From: Catellatospora citrea
GTDB taxonomy: Bacteria > Actinomycetota > Actinomycetes > Mycobacteriales > Micromonosporaceae
Assembly (NCBI RefSeq): GCF_003610235.1
Contig: NZ_RAPR01000001.1
Location: forward strand, 7,874,001-7,938,000
Length of the DNA: 64,000 bases
Reading direction: 5' to 3'
The notes below the pieces were generated by a model that did not search any database, was not told the DNA's origin, and was given only the letters and a program-made list of their open reading frames with translations. This document shows, one piece after another, positions 29,355 to 37,614 of the stretch. The translations under genes were made by a program, and so were the position numbers. How positions within the stretch are numbered: position 1 is the stretch's first letter; each line of letters starts with the position of its first letter.

Positions 29355-30095
29355 GTGACGTCGACGAGCGCGACCGACAGTTCGGCGGCCAAGACCGTGG
29401 TCCTCTACTGCCCGACCGGCACCGTCTCGATCGGTGGCGGGGCGTACCTGACCGGCGCGCTCGGGCAGGCGACCATCCGGCAGATCACGCCGACCACCGT
29501 GCTCGGCCGCAACGCGCTGGTCGTGATCGGCGCCGAGGACTCCGACGGCTACTCCGGCACGTGGCACGTCACCGCCACCAACGTGTGCATCCCGATCCCG
29601 GCCGGCTTCCGCTATGTCCGGGTCACCGCCAGCGATCCGTCGCTCGTCTGGGCCACCGCCGAATGCGCCGGCCAGCGAATCATCGGTAGCGGATACACCG
29701 TCTCGCCGACGGCCAAGGCGATGGCCACCGGCATCGAGATCGACGTCCGCAACCGGGCATACCTGAGCGTCGAGCCCAGCAACGTTCCGGGTGCCGTCAC
29801 ACCGATCACCGGCACGGTCACCGCCGTCTGCGCCGACAGCGGGCTGCCCGGGATGGTGCAGACCTCGGCGAGCACGCCGCAGGACTCCTCGAACCCGCAG
29901 ACGGTGACCGTCACCTGCCCGGCCGGCACGCAGATCATCCACATCGGCGGCGACCTGTGGCGCGTACGCGGGCATTCCGTCATCGACGACTTTCGGATCA
30001 TCCAGCCGGACAAGGTCGCCGTGACCGGATACGAGGACGAACTCGGCAACCCTGACGTCTGGGCCACCGAGGCGTACGCCACCTGCGCCACCTAG
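29355..30095 (+). CDS. Cys-containing repeat-like secreted protein of unknown function, possibly missing its signal peptide by frameshift
   Basis: A 246-residue protein with two similar segments, each with KTVVLYCPTGTVSIGGGAYLTG-like or TVTVTCPAGTQIIHIGGDLW strands; six Cys suggest disulfides and an extracytoplasmic home. The frame is open upstream to 29313 (reading TEAVAGIQYV before the GTG), and a signal peptide lies in another frame at 29270. Either GTG 29355 (AGGA upstream) is the true start, or a one-base change has separated the leader. No enzymatic motif is recognised. Confidence 0.6.
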   Translation: MTSTSATDSSAAKTVVLYCPTGTVSIGGGAYLTGALGQATIRQITPTTVLGRNALVVIGAEDSDGYSGTWHVTATNVCIPIPAGFRYVRVTASDPSLVWATAECAGQRIIGSGYTVSPTAKAMATGIEIDVRNRAYLSVEPSNVPGAVTPITGTVTAVCADSGLPGMVQTSASTPQDSSNPQTVTVTCPAGTQIIHIGGDLWRVRGHSVIDDFRIIQPDKVAVTGYEDELGNPDVWATEAYATCAT

Positions 30096-30224
30096 GAGAT
30101 CATCCGAGTTCCGGCATCCTCCCGCGCTCAAGGCCCCACGTCCTTACGCTGTCGGTAGGTGCCTCGGCCGTGCGCCGGCCGCAGTGCCGGGCGCGGTCAC
30201 CCAGGGATGTGCGAGGAGGGTGTC

Positions 30225-30530
30225 GTGCCCACGAAGATCACGTTGATGATCGACAATCCTGCGGACCCTCACGGCTTCGAGCGCGCCTACGCGGAGGTGA
30301 AGGCGGCCGCGAAGAAGCTCCCGAAGCTGCGGCGACTCGAGTCCGCGAAGGTGTGGCCCAAGGAGGACGGCACCGCCACCCCCGCCTACCGGACGCTCGA
30401 CCTCTACTTCGACAGCTACGACGACGCCTCCGCTGCGGTCGCGACGCCGGTCGCCGCGGAGGTCTTCGGTTCCCTTGAGGGTGCGCAGGCGACGTTCACC
30501 GGGCTGTTCTCGGACATCGAACAGGATTGA
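30225..30530 (+). CDS. EthD-domain protein
   Basis: A 101-residue small alpha/beta-barrel protein. TKITLMIDNPADPHGFERAYAEV and the PAYRTLDLYFDSYDDASAAVATP segment match EthD proteins, which act as dimers and whose biochemical role is usually unclear (EthD itself supports ethyl tert-butyl ether degradation). GTG at 30225 is chosen for GGAGGG six bases upstream. It stands alone. Confidence 0.75.
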   Translation: MPTKITLMIDNPADPHGFERAYAEVKAAAKKLPKLRRLESAKVWPKEDGTATPAYRTLDLYFDSYDDASAAVATPVAAEVFGSLEGAQATFTGLFSDIEQD

Positions 30531-30872
30531 CGTTCACGCAGGGCGGCTGTCTGCGGTGAGGTAGCGGTTCGATGCGGCAGAGCGTCGGTGGCAGGTGGTC
30601 CAGACTGCATGCGTCGGCTTGCCGGGCCTTGTCCCGCTGGTCCGCAGGCTGACCTGGACAAACAGCGAAACTGCCGGCCTGCGCATGTCATCCCAGAGGG
30701 TGCAGTGCCGTCTGCACCGCCGTGGTCAGCACGAGCAGACGCTTCCATGTGTGCCGTCGACGCCCGAACCCGTTCGGCGGTGAAGCACAGGAAATCTCGT
30801 CGGTACGCGTTCAACCGCGGGCCCGGCCCATCTGGTACGTGAAGCTGACTGCGATGACCAGGAGGACACCGG
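30531..30872. other. Intergenic region before the ECF-fusion gene
   Basis: No gene is supported; short frames here have no family signal. It presumably carries the promoter of the ECF fusion, but no clear -35/-10 pair was recognised. Confidence 0.3.
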
Positions 30873-32360
30873 ATGGCCGAGCCGGCGACGTTCGACGAGT
30901 TCGTGATGACGCGATCACGCCACCTGCTACGTATCGCGTACCTGCTCATCGGCGATCACGCGCTGGCCGAGGATCTGCTGCAGACCGCATTGGCGAAGTC
31001 CTGGTCGGCGTGGCGGCGTATCGAGGGAGACCCGGAGCCGTACGTGCGCCAGGTGTTGGCGAACACGTTCAATTCCTGGTGGCGACGCCGCTGGCACGGT
31101 GAGCGGCCGACCGAGACGCTGCCTGAGCGGGCCGGGTCGTCGCCGCAGTTGGCGGTCGACGAGCGGGACCGGGTGTGGCGGGCGCTGGCCCGGCTGCCCC
31201 GCCAGCAGCGGGTGGTGCTGGTACTGCGCTATTTCGAGGACCTGAGCGAAGCGGAGATCGCGCAGACGCTGAACATCTCGCCGGGATCGGTGAAGACCCA
31301 TGCCGCCAAAGGGCTGGCGAAGCTGCGGCTGGACCCGAGCCTGCGGGTGGTGCCGGTGCAGGAGAGCGATGACGTGCCGGGCGGCAACGAGCGGCTGGGC
31401 GCGGTGCGAATGCGCATCGCCCAGCGGCGGCGCCGCGGCATAGCGGGTGTGGCGGCCGGCCTGGCCGTCGTCGCGCTGATCGCCGCGTACGCCCTGCTGC
31501 CGCAGCTGCGCTCCCGCGCGCTGCCGGAGCCCGCCTTCCCGGTCGAGCTGCCGAGCTATGCGCAGAGCCAGGCGGGGTTCGTCGACGTCGACTACTACCG
31601 CCTGGGTCCGTCCGCGCAGCACGACTATGCCGCCCGCCTCGACGGGGCGCTGGTCTGGATCCCCAGCGGGCGTCAGGAGGCGTTGTTCGCCACCTGCCGG
31701 CAGCGCGGCACCTCAGCAGTCCAGGTGACGGCGTACGTCAACGGGCGCAAGGTGAGCGCGCTCCCGTGCCGGGGCGGCCATGTCGCCTGGGAGAGCTTCC
31801 AGGCCGCGCTGGACCCGGCGGCCCTGGGCCTGACGCCCGGCCAGCCGGCCGTGGTCACCCTCGATCTGCGGGGGAGCGAGCCGGGAGATCCGCTTCCCGC
31901 GGGCACGGTGGCCGTCGCGATCGGGGAGCTGGTGCCGTTCGATGCTCTCCCGCTGTCGGCCTCGGCGGGGCCGGCCGTGCTGGACCGCGCGGTGCGGTCG
32001 GTCGATCCGGCGACGATCACGTGGCTCGAAGCCGGTGGTGCGCGCAGTGCCGTCCTGACCTGGCGCGGTCCGCTGGTCGTGGTGGCGCAGTCGCAGTCGG
32101 CCGGGCGGTTGCGGATCTCTGTCGACGGGGTGGCGGTGTCCACGCTGGACTTCGGCACCACGCCAATGGAGGTGGGTGGACAGGACGGCACCACCACGAC
32201 CAGGGACACGGGGCCGATCAACACATTCCTGGGATCCGGTCGGACATACCTGAACGGCGCGCGCTTCGATCCTCGCCCGGGATCCTCGATCACCATCACG
32301 GTGACGGCCGAGCGGATGACCGGGGACTGGTTCGTCCAGATCTATCCGATGGGAGGCTGA
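30873..32360 (+). CDS. SigE-type ECF sigma factor fused to a membrane anchor and exported domain
   Basis: A 495-residue protein. Residues about 10-75 are sigma region 2 (TRSRHLLRIAYLLIGDHALAEDLLQ) and about 105-155 region 4 (LPRQQRVVLVLRYFEDLSEAE ... SPGSVKTHAAKGLAKLR). After an Arg-rich stretch a single membrane helix (189-209) leads to about 285 exported residues rich in beta strands (VTAYVNGRKVSALPCRGG, ITITVTAERMTGDWFVQIYP). An ordinary ECF is about 170-190 residues, so sigma activity is probably held at the membrane and released or modulated by an outside signal. ATG follows GGAGGACACCGG. No separate anti-sigma gene is adjacent. Confidence 0.85.
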   Translation: MAEPATFDEFVMTRSRHLLRIAYLLIGDHALAEDLLQTALAKSWSAWRRIEGDPEPYVRQVLANTFNSWWRRRWHGERPTETLPERAGSSPQLAVDERDRVWRALARLPRQQRVVLVLRYFEDLSEAEIAQTLNISPGSVKTHAAKGLAKLRLDPSLRVVPVQESDDVPGGNERLGAVRMRIAQRRRRGIAGVAAGLAVVALIAAYALLPQLRSRALPEPAFPVELPSYAQSQAGFVDVDYYRLGPSAQHDYAARLDGALVWIPSGRQEALFATCRQRGTSAVQVTAYVNGRKVSALPCRGGHVAWESFQAALDPAALGLTPGQPAVVTLDLRGSEPGDPLPAGTVAVAIGELVPFDALPLSASAGPAVLDRAVRSVDPATITWLEAGGARSAVLTWRGPLVVVAQSQSAGRLRISVDGVAVSTLDFGTTPMEVGGQDGTTTTRDTGPINTFLGSGRTYLNGARFDPRPGSSITITVTAERMTGDWFVQIYPMGG

Positions 32361-32370
32361 CGAGCATGCG

Positions 32371-32440
32371 CATCGGCGCGGCGAAGTGAACGTCCGGCAG
32401 GTGACGAGGCACGGAGCGCGGTGGCCGGTCCGCGCCGATG
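32371..32440. repeat. Perfect 11-bp inverted repeat between convergent genes
   Basis: CATCGGCGCGG (32371-32381) is repeated inverted as CCGCGCCGATG (32430-32440) with 48 bases between. Located between the converging ECF-fusion and DUF308 genes, it could act as a long-armed bidirectional terminator. Confidence 0.45.
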
Positions 32441-32470
32441 ATGATGCCGTCGTGCGAGACGTGTTCCATG

Positions 32471-33049
32471 TCAGCTTGTCCTCGCTGCGCGGCCGAGTCG
32501 GATGGCTGCGATGAGGAAGAAGATGGCTCCGGGAATCGCGTACCCGATCGCGTTGGTCAGAGCCGGGTTGTCCGCGGAGGCAGCTGCGAAGAACGACCCA
32601 CCGGCGAGCATGGACAGGCCACCACTGATGATCATCGACCACTGGCCGCCCATCCTGCGGCGGGTGGCACCCACGATCAGCTGAACCAGGCCGGCCACCA
32701 CTGCCCAAGCGCCCCACACGCGCAGGACCTCCGGGATGCCGGACGAGCCGGCGACGGCCAGCCCGACAGCGGCGAGCAGGCTGACCGCGACGTTGACGTA
32801 CAGCAGGGTGGGCGATCCCGCGGAGCGCGACGAGCGGGCGTCGATGATGGCGGCGGCCACATCGACCAGCGGGTAGAGCACGAGCAGCGTGACTGTGAGC
32901 GGGTTGAGGCCGTCGGCGACCGTGAACGTCACGCCGGCCCAGATGGTGGCGAATACGAAGCGGGCGAAGTACAGCCGCCGCAGGGCGGCCGCCGCCGTCG
33001 AGACGGCGGGGGAGGCAACGGTGGTCATGTTGATCTTTTGGGTGGTCAT
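32471..33049 (-). CDS. DUF308/HdeD-like polytopic membrane protein
   Basis: A 192-residue protein with about six membrane segments (for example FARFVFATIWAGVTFTVADGL, PLTVTLLVLYPLVDVAAAII and GAWAVVAGLVQLIVGA). The fold and length fit DUF308/HdeD-like proteins, linked to acid or membrane stress in some bacteria. ATG at 33049 has GGAAGG six bases upstream, better than the longer frame. It is divergent from a TetR gene with two GAACGTTC sites between, so it is probably repressed by it. Confidence 0.75.
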   Translation of the reverse strand: MTTQKINMTTVASPAVSTAAAALRRLYFARFVFATIWAGVTFTVADGLNPLTVTLLVLYPLVDVAAAIIDARSSRSAGSPTLLYVNVAVSLLAAVGLAVAGSSGIPEVLRVWGAWAVVAGLVQLIVGATRRRMGGQWSMIISGGLSMLAGGSFFAAASADNPALTNAIGYAIPGAIFFLIAAIRLGRAARTS

Positions 33050-33113
33050 GGTGGTCCTTCCGGGGGTGAACCAGAAACCCGCGACCAGCGGGTTCGCAGT
33101 GCTCTGCTGAGGG

Positions 33114-33176
33114 AGACCGAACGTTCCGTCCCTCAACAATGGCGGCCTGGTTGTCGGAAGTCAAGACCGAACGTTC
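33114..33176. promoter_or_regulatory. Paired TetR operators
   Basis: The 13-mer AGACCGAACGTTC occurs at 33114-33126 and 33164-33176, exactly 50 bp apart; each contains the palindrome GAACGTTC. They lie between divergent DUF308 and TetR genes, the second about 20 bp before the TetR ATG. TAGAGT at 33184-33189 may be the TetR -10, giving a leaderless transcript. Confidence 0.7.
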
Positions 33177-33195
33177 TATCGTTTAGAGTGGGGTC

Positions 33196-33792
33196 ATGGC
33201 GCGCACAGAGACCGAGACCCGGCCGTCCGAGGCACGACTACGGCTGCTGACCACGGCGAGCAGGATTTTCTACGCCGAAGGGATCCACTCGGTCGGCGTC
33301 GACCGGATCATCGCCGAGTCGCAGGTGACCCGATCCACCTTCTACCGGCACTTTCCCAGCAAGGAAGACCTTGTGCTGGCTCACCTGGAGAGCGCCGATC
33401 TAGGCATCCGCAGCCAGGTGGAAGCGGCCATCGCCGCGAGCGCCTCGGCGAGTGACGCCGTCCGGGCCATCGCGGCAGGGATCGCCGAGTACATCCAGTC
33501 CTCCGGCTTTCGCGGGTGTGCCTTCCTGAACGCCGTAGCCGAGTATCCCGATCCCGCCGATCCCGTGCATCAGGCCGTCCTCGCTCATCGGCGATGGTTC
33601 CTCGACACGATCAACACCCTGATGGCGAGCATCGAGCCGACCAAGGCTGAGCCCGCAGCGCAGCACTTCGTCATGCTGCGGGACGGGGCCATGGCGGCCG
33701 GCTGCCTGTTCGACCCGGTCCTGATCTGCGAGACCTTCCTGCGCGGTGTCGACGGACTCGTTCAGATTCACGGCTCGCGCCAGCCGTCCTGA
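33196..33792 (+). CDS. TetR-family repressor
   Basis: A 198-residue regulator. The HTH is near residues 15-60: ARLRLLTTASRIFYAEGIHSVGVDRII then VTRSTFYRHFPSKEDLVLAHL. The C-terminal helical domain (FRGCAFLNAVAEYPDPADPVHQ) resembles regulators of small stress-response or efflux operons. Divergent orientation and duplicated GAACGTTC sites indicate control of itself and the DUF308 gene; the ligand is unknown. Confidence 0.9.
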   Translation: MARTETETRPSEARLRLLTTASRIFYAEGIHSVGVDRIIAESQVTRSTFYRHFPSKEDLVLAHLESADLGIRSQVEAAIAASASASDAVRAIAAGIAEYIQSSGFRGCAFLNAVAEYPDPADPVHQAVLAHRRWFLDTINTLMASIEPTKAEPAAQHFVMLRDGAMAAGCLFDPVLICETFLRGVDGLVQIHGSRQPS

Positions 33793-33867
33793 CTCCAGCC
33801 GCAGAGTTCCACGCCGCTGAGTGGGCAATCGGTGGAGTTGCCAGACAGCGCCTTGGTCGGGCGCCTT

Positions 33868-34752
33868 TCATCTGTACTTGAGGCGGGCCTGCCGAGGGAT
33901 CTGGCCGAACTTCCCGCTGTGGAAGTCGCGGAAGGCGTCCTGGATCTCCTGGTTGGTGTTCATCACGAACGGTCCGCCCATGACGATGGACTCACCGATC
34001 GGACGTCCGCTGTAGATCATCACCACGGCCGGGGTGTCGCCGTCTGCGGCTTGCAGCGGGAGTGTGGACGTCGCGGTTCCCTTGACCGGGTCTGACCAGG
34101 CGATCTGCCCGGCACGTACGGTCCGTCCGGCGATCTTGGTGACTCCGCTGAGCACGTACGCGAACGCCCTGTCCTCGCCCGGTAGCACGACGTCGGCTTG
34201 CCGGCCGGGCTCGACGGTGGCGATCATGCCGGTGATCGGCCAGTTGTTCAGGGCGGGTCCGGATACACCGCCCACGGTGCCGGAAATGATGTCGAAGCGG
34301 CTGCCGGGCTGCTCGATCTGGGGCCGGCTGGCCGCCAGGAGGTCCTGGTAGCGGGTGTCGGTCATCCTCTTCGAGCGGGGCAGGTTCACCCATAGTTGCA
34401 GTGTGTGGGCGTGCTCGTTGCGGTAGGCGAGTTCGCGGTGGATGATCCCTCGCCCTGCCGTCATCCACTGCACGTCGCCGGCGGCGAGCGCCCCCACGTT
34501 GCCCGCGTTGTCGCCGTGTTCGAGAACGCCGTCGAGCACGGTCGTGACGGTCTCCAGGCCGCGGTGCGGGTGCCATTCAAAGCCCGGCGACGAGAACCAG
34601 TCTTCGCTGAGCAGCAGGAATGGGTCGGTGAGCGCGGGCCGGTTGGGGGCGATCAATACTGCGCGATCGTCGACCTGATCGTTGGGACCGAACCGGGTCT
34701 TGGTGTCGATCCGGTTGACCTTGCGGCCGGCTGCTGCCGTCGGAGCGCTCAC
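33868..34752 (-). CDS. Pirin-family cupin protein
   Basis: A 294-residue bicupin. The N-terminal cupin has the metal motif HPHRGLETVTTVLDGVLEH and GDVQWMTAGRGIIHRE, giving the usual three His and one Glu; the C-terminal cupin is degenerate. Bacterial pirins include quercetinase-like dioxygenases and redox sensors. GTG at 34752 is preferred because of GGAGGAGG just upstream; a longer frame to 34824 would run through a regulatory site. It is divergent from a MarR gene with three shared operator-like palindromes. Confidence 0.87.
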   Translation of the reverse strand: MSAPTAAAGRKVNRIDTKTRFGPNDQVDDRAVLIAPNRPALTDPFLLLSEDWFSSPGFEWHPHRGLETVTTVLDGVLEHGDNAGNVGALAAGDVQWMTAGRGIIHRELAYRNEHAHTLQLWVNLPRSKRMTDTRYQDLLAASRPQIEQPGSRFDIISGTVGGVSGPALNNWPITGMIATVEPGRQADVVLPGEDRAFAYVLSGVTKIAGRTVRAGQIAWSDPVKGTATSTLPLQAADGDTPAVVMIYSGRPIGESIVMGGPFVMNTNQEIQDAFRDFHSGKFGQIPRQARLKYR

Positions 34753-34779
34753 GGCGCCTCCTCCATCTGCCTTGCGGGT

Positions 34780-34864
34780 TGATGTGTCACTCCGACTATC
34801 TGCCTGTTCGAGGTGACGCGTCAACCGCGTACCGACGTGTGCTGTGCCACGGAGTGATGTGTCA
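34780..34864. promoter_or_regulatory. Three MarR-type operator sites
   Basis: TGATGTGTCA occurs at 34780-34789 and 34855-34864, and the perfect palindrome TGACGCGTCA at 34814-34823: a consensus TGAYGYGTCA. The outer two are embedded in mirror-image flanks (GTTGA...TCACTCC and GGAGTGA...TCAAC). They separate the pirin and MarR starts. TAGACT at 34875-34880, six bases before the MarR ATG, suggests a leaderless transcript blocked by the last site. Confidence 0.65.
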
Positions 34865-34886
34865 ACCTGGTGGGTAGACTGCGCGT

Positions 34887-35393
34887 ATGGCGCAGGACCC
34901 TTGGCTGAGCGAGTCGGAGCAGCGGGTCTGGCGCACGTTCTTCCGGATGCAGGCCAGACTTCGCCTGAACATAGAGCAGAAGCTGCAGGCCGAGGGCCTT
35001 TCCAACGCCGACTACAGCGTGCTCGTCGCGCTGGCCGACATCCAGGGACATCGGCTGCGGACCTTTGAACTGGCCCGCGCCCTCGACTGGGAGAAAAGCC
35101 GCCTGCACCATCACCTCACTCGGATGGCGAAACGTGGACTCATCTCCCGTGCCTACGACCCCCAGCCGGACGACCCGCGCGCGGTGTGCGTCTCACTCAC
35201 CGAGTCCGGACGCGCCGCGTTAGAGGCTGCCGCGCCGGCGCACGCGAGCCACGTGCGCCGCTGGGTGATCGACAAGCTGACGCCCGCCCAGTTGCGCCAG
35301 CTCGAAGAGATCTCCCAGGCTGTCCTGGACGCCTTGGAGGACGAGCGGCACCGCGCGTCGAAACCAGCCACCGCGGTGCCGCCAGGGCCGTGA
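34887..35393 (+). CDS. MarR-family regulator
   Basis: A 168-residue winged-helix protein: LSNADYSVLVALADIQGHRLRTFELARALDWEKSRLHHHLTRMAKRGLI is the DNA-binding domain with the SRLHHHLTRM recognition helix, followed by wing DPQPDDPRAVCVSLTESG. It is divergent from the pirin gene and most likely represses both. The pairing of MarR and pirin genes is common and usually linked to electrophile or quinone stress. The inducer is unknown. Confidence 0.9.
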   Translation: MAQDPWLSESEQRVWRTFFRMQARLRLNIEQKLQAEGLSNADYSVLVALADIQGHRLRTFELARALDWEKSRLHHHLTRMAKRGLISRAYDPQPDDPRAVCVSLTESGRAALEAAAPAHASHVRRWVIDKLTPAQLRQLEEISQAVLDALEDERHRASKPATAVPPGP

Positions 35394-35465
35394 GCGGACC
35401 CGAACGCCGACCTTCCGGGGCCACCACAGGTACACCTGCGGCCGGCTATTCGCATCGGCCTTGGC

Positions 35466-35483
35466 CTGCGGCTGTGGCCGCAG
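35466..35483. terminator. Short GC hairpin between convergent genes
   Basis: CTGCGGC (35466-35472), loop TGTG, GCCGCAG (35477-35483) lies between the ends of the MarR and ABC membrane-protein genes. It has no U-tract, which is usual for actinobacterial terminators. Confidence 0.4.
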
Positions 35484-35491
35484 TGCGGCCG

Positions 35492-36796
35492 TCAGCGGGT
35501 GGTCAGTACGTCGTACAGGTCCAGCCTGCAGTCGAGTGCTGCATCCCGCATGGTGCCCACCCGGGCCACCTGCGCGTCCTCGGGGAGCGTGCGCATTGTC
35601 GCCAGCGCGCCGTCGACCAGCTCACGCAGCGGTGACCACATGCTCGCCGGCGCGGCATCGGCGCCCCGCAGCCACAGTCCGGCGGCGACACGCGCCGCCT
35701 CGACGCGGGTCCCGACCTCGTCGTCGTAGATTGCGCCACACGCCCGGGTGCCGGCTCCCTCCAGGATGCCCTCCTCGATCGAACCCGCGGTGCCGATGCT
35801 GACCGTCCCGTCCTGGAGCACTGTCAGGTCCAGAGCGACAGCGCCGGGGCTCTGCGTGTCGTTGCCGTAGTGCTGGATGACGGCAGTCGGTGGGTGGGGC
35901 AGCCGGCCGAGCACGGTCAACGCCTGGCGCGCCGGCCCTACGAGCTGCGGCAGGACCGGTTCGTACAGCCTGGTGACGCACACCCGCGGCTGGCCCTCGG
36001 CACACACCAGTGCGACCGCGTGCGTGTCGTGCGGCACCGCACGGTCCGGCGGCGGCAGCACGGCCAAGGCGACGGCCAGGCTGAGGACTACCGGCAGTAC
36101 GGCGATCCATTTCCGGAGTCGCGTGCCGGCGGACAGCAGGACCCAGCTCGTGGCCGACACACCGAAGAACCACACCGCCTGCCCGGCATTGGTCCGCCAG
36201 TCCGGGGCGGAGTACACGTCGGGCAGCGAAAGCCGACCGGGGATCAGCAGCAGCGCCGACGGGCCGCTGTCCTGCCAGAGCACCTGCGAGACGACGACCG
36301 CCACCAGGGCGCCGAGTGCCAGCAGCGGTGCGGTCAGCCGCGAGGAGAGGACACGGCCGAGCCAGAGTCCGAGCACCCCCGCCGCCGCGAGGCCCAGGAC
36401 GCCTACCAGCACCGGCCAGTACCAGCCCGCGGGCTGGTACGACGTGGTTCGGGCCGCGCGCACGACGCCGTCGAGCAGGCTCAGGGCGTAGCCGACGGCG
36501 AGGCATCCGGCCAGCACCACGGCCAGGGGAGCCGACTGGGCAGCGCCACGCGGTGTCGACATCACGAGTTCGGTCATCCGTGCCGGCTGGTTGCGTCGCC
36601 CCTGCCAGGCACCGGCCATCAGGGCCAGCGGACACAACAGCCACAGGCTGCTCTGGTGGGCGAGCACTGTCGCCATCCACAGGCCGTCCCAGCGTTCGGG
36701 GTCGGTCGTCCACGCCCATGCGAGGGCCGCGACGAAGGCACCGATCCATGGTGCGGCCGAACGGCGTAGCTCGATCCCGGCGATCCTGAGGTTCAT
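35492..36796 (-). CDS. ABC transporter-associated membrane protein
   Basis: A 434-residue protein with about six membrane segments in the first two-thirds (ALAWAW, LWLLCPLALMAGAWQGRR, LAVVLAGCLAVGYALSLL, YWPVLVGVLGLAAAGVLGLWLG) and a soluble C-terminal domain of about 150 residues. MTELVMSTPR after the second helix is typical of ABC-2-type permeases. The ATG overlaps the stop of the ATPase gene (ATGA), so it is the membrane partner. The export substrate is unknown. Confidence 0.75.
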   Translation of the reverse strand: MNLRIAGIELRRSAAPWIGAFVAALAWAWTTDPERWDGLWMATVLAHQSSLWLLCPLALMAGAWQGRRNQPARMTELVMSTPRGAAQSAPLAVVLAGCLAVGYALSLLDGVVRAARTTSYQPAGWYWPVLVGVLGLAAAGVLGLWLGRVLSSRLTAPLLALGALVAVVVSQVLWQDSGPSALLLIPGRLSLPDVYSAPDWRTNAGQAVWFFGVSATSWVLLSAGTRLRKWIAVLPVVLSLAVALAVLPPPDRAVPHDTHAVALVCAEGQPRVCVTRLYEPVLPQLVGPARQALTVLGRLPHPPTAVIQHYGNDTQSPGAVALDLTVLQDGTVSIGTAGSIEEGILEGAGTRACGAIYDDEVGTRVEAARVAAGLWLRGADAAPASMWSPLRELVDGALATMRTLPEDAQVARVGTMRDAALDCRLDLYDVLTTR

Positions 36797-37605
36797 GCTC
36801 GTCCTTCCTGTTCGCGGTGGCGACGGATCAGCGCCGAGCAGCCGCGTTCCATGTCGTTGTCGCCGTCGGCGGAGAGGTCCGCGTCGGCTGCGGCGGCCAG
36901 GTCTGCGGGCAGCCCGTGAAACAGGATCCGGCCCTCGTGCAGCAGCACCACGTCGGTGCATGCGGCGGCCACGTCCTCCACGAGGTGGGTGGCCACGACC
37001 ACGCAGCTGTGGCGGCCGAGGTCGCGCAGCATCGCCCGAACGCCGGCCCGCTGCTCGGGGTCGAGGCCGGCGGTGGGCTCGTCCAGGAGCAGCAGGGTCG
37101 GTTCGCTCAGGATCGCCTGCGCGATGCCGACGCGGCGCAGCATGCCGCCTGACAGCGACCGGATGGTGCTGTCCGCGCGGGAGGTGAGCCCCACCCGGTC
37201 GATGGCCCGTTGCACCGCGTGCGGCGTGTCACGTGGCGTCATCTCTTTGAGCCACGCGAGGTACTCGAGGAACTCCCGGACGGTGAACCGGCGGTAGTAC
37301 CCGCACTCCTGGGGCAGGTAGCCCAGAGCTTGCCGTACCGCGCGCAGGTTCCCTCCGGCGTGGACGGGCTGGCCGAGGATCTCCAGTTGACCGGCCACCG
37401 GACGCAGCACGGTGGCCAGTGCCCGGATCAGTGTGGTCTTGCCGGCCCCGTTGGGGCCGAGCAGGCCGTGCACACCGATGCCCAGCCTGAGGTCGATGCC
37501 GTCGACGGCGGTCCGGCGTCCGGCCCGCAGCGTCAGCCCGTGCGCCTGGACCGGCCAGGCGTACGTCGGCGGCGCAGTCTCGTCGGCAGTCATTACCCGT
37601 ACCAT
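36793..37605 (-). CDS. ABC transporter ATPase
   Basis: A 270-residue ATPase: Walker A GLLGPNGAGKTTLIRAL, signature SIRSLSGGMLRRVGIAQA-like (IRSLSGGMLRRVG) and Walker B LLLLDEPTAGLDPEQ, followed by ATHLVED. It resembles the CcmA/drug-export class that pairs with ABC-2 permeases. ATG follows AAGGAGATCAC. It lies 9 bp after the anti-sigma-like gene and overlaps the membrane-protein gene, so the transporter is co-made with the sigma/anti-sigma pair. Confidence 0.9.
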   Translation of the reverse strand: MVRVMTADETAPPTYAWPVQAHGLTLRAGRRTAVDGIDLRLGIGVHGLLGPNGAGKTTLIRALATVLRPVAGQLEILGQPVHAGGNLRAVRQALGYLPQECGYYRRFTVREFLEYLAWLKEMTPRDTPHAVQRAIDRVGLTSRADSTIRSLSGGMLRRVGIAQAILSEPTLLLLDEPTAGLDPEQRAGVRAMLRDLGRHSCVVVATHLVEDVAAACTDVVLLHEGRILFHGLPADLAAAADADLSADGDNDMERGCSALIRRHREQEGRA

Positions 37606-37614
37606 GTGATCTCC

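Noticed and set aside
33868..34824. Longer pirin start at ATG 34824
   Set aside because: It would cover the first two MarR-type operators and leave only about 60 bp for two divergent promoters; GTG 34752 has a far better ribosome site.
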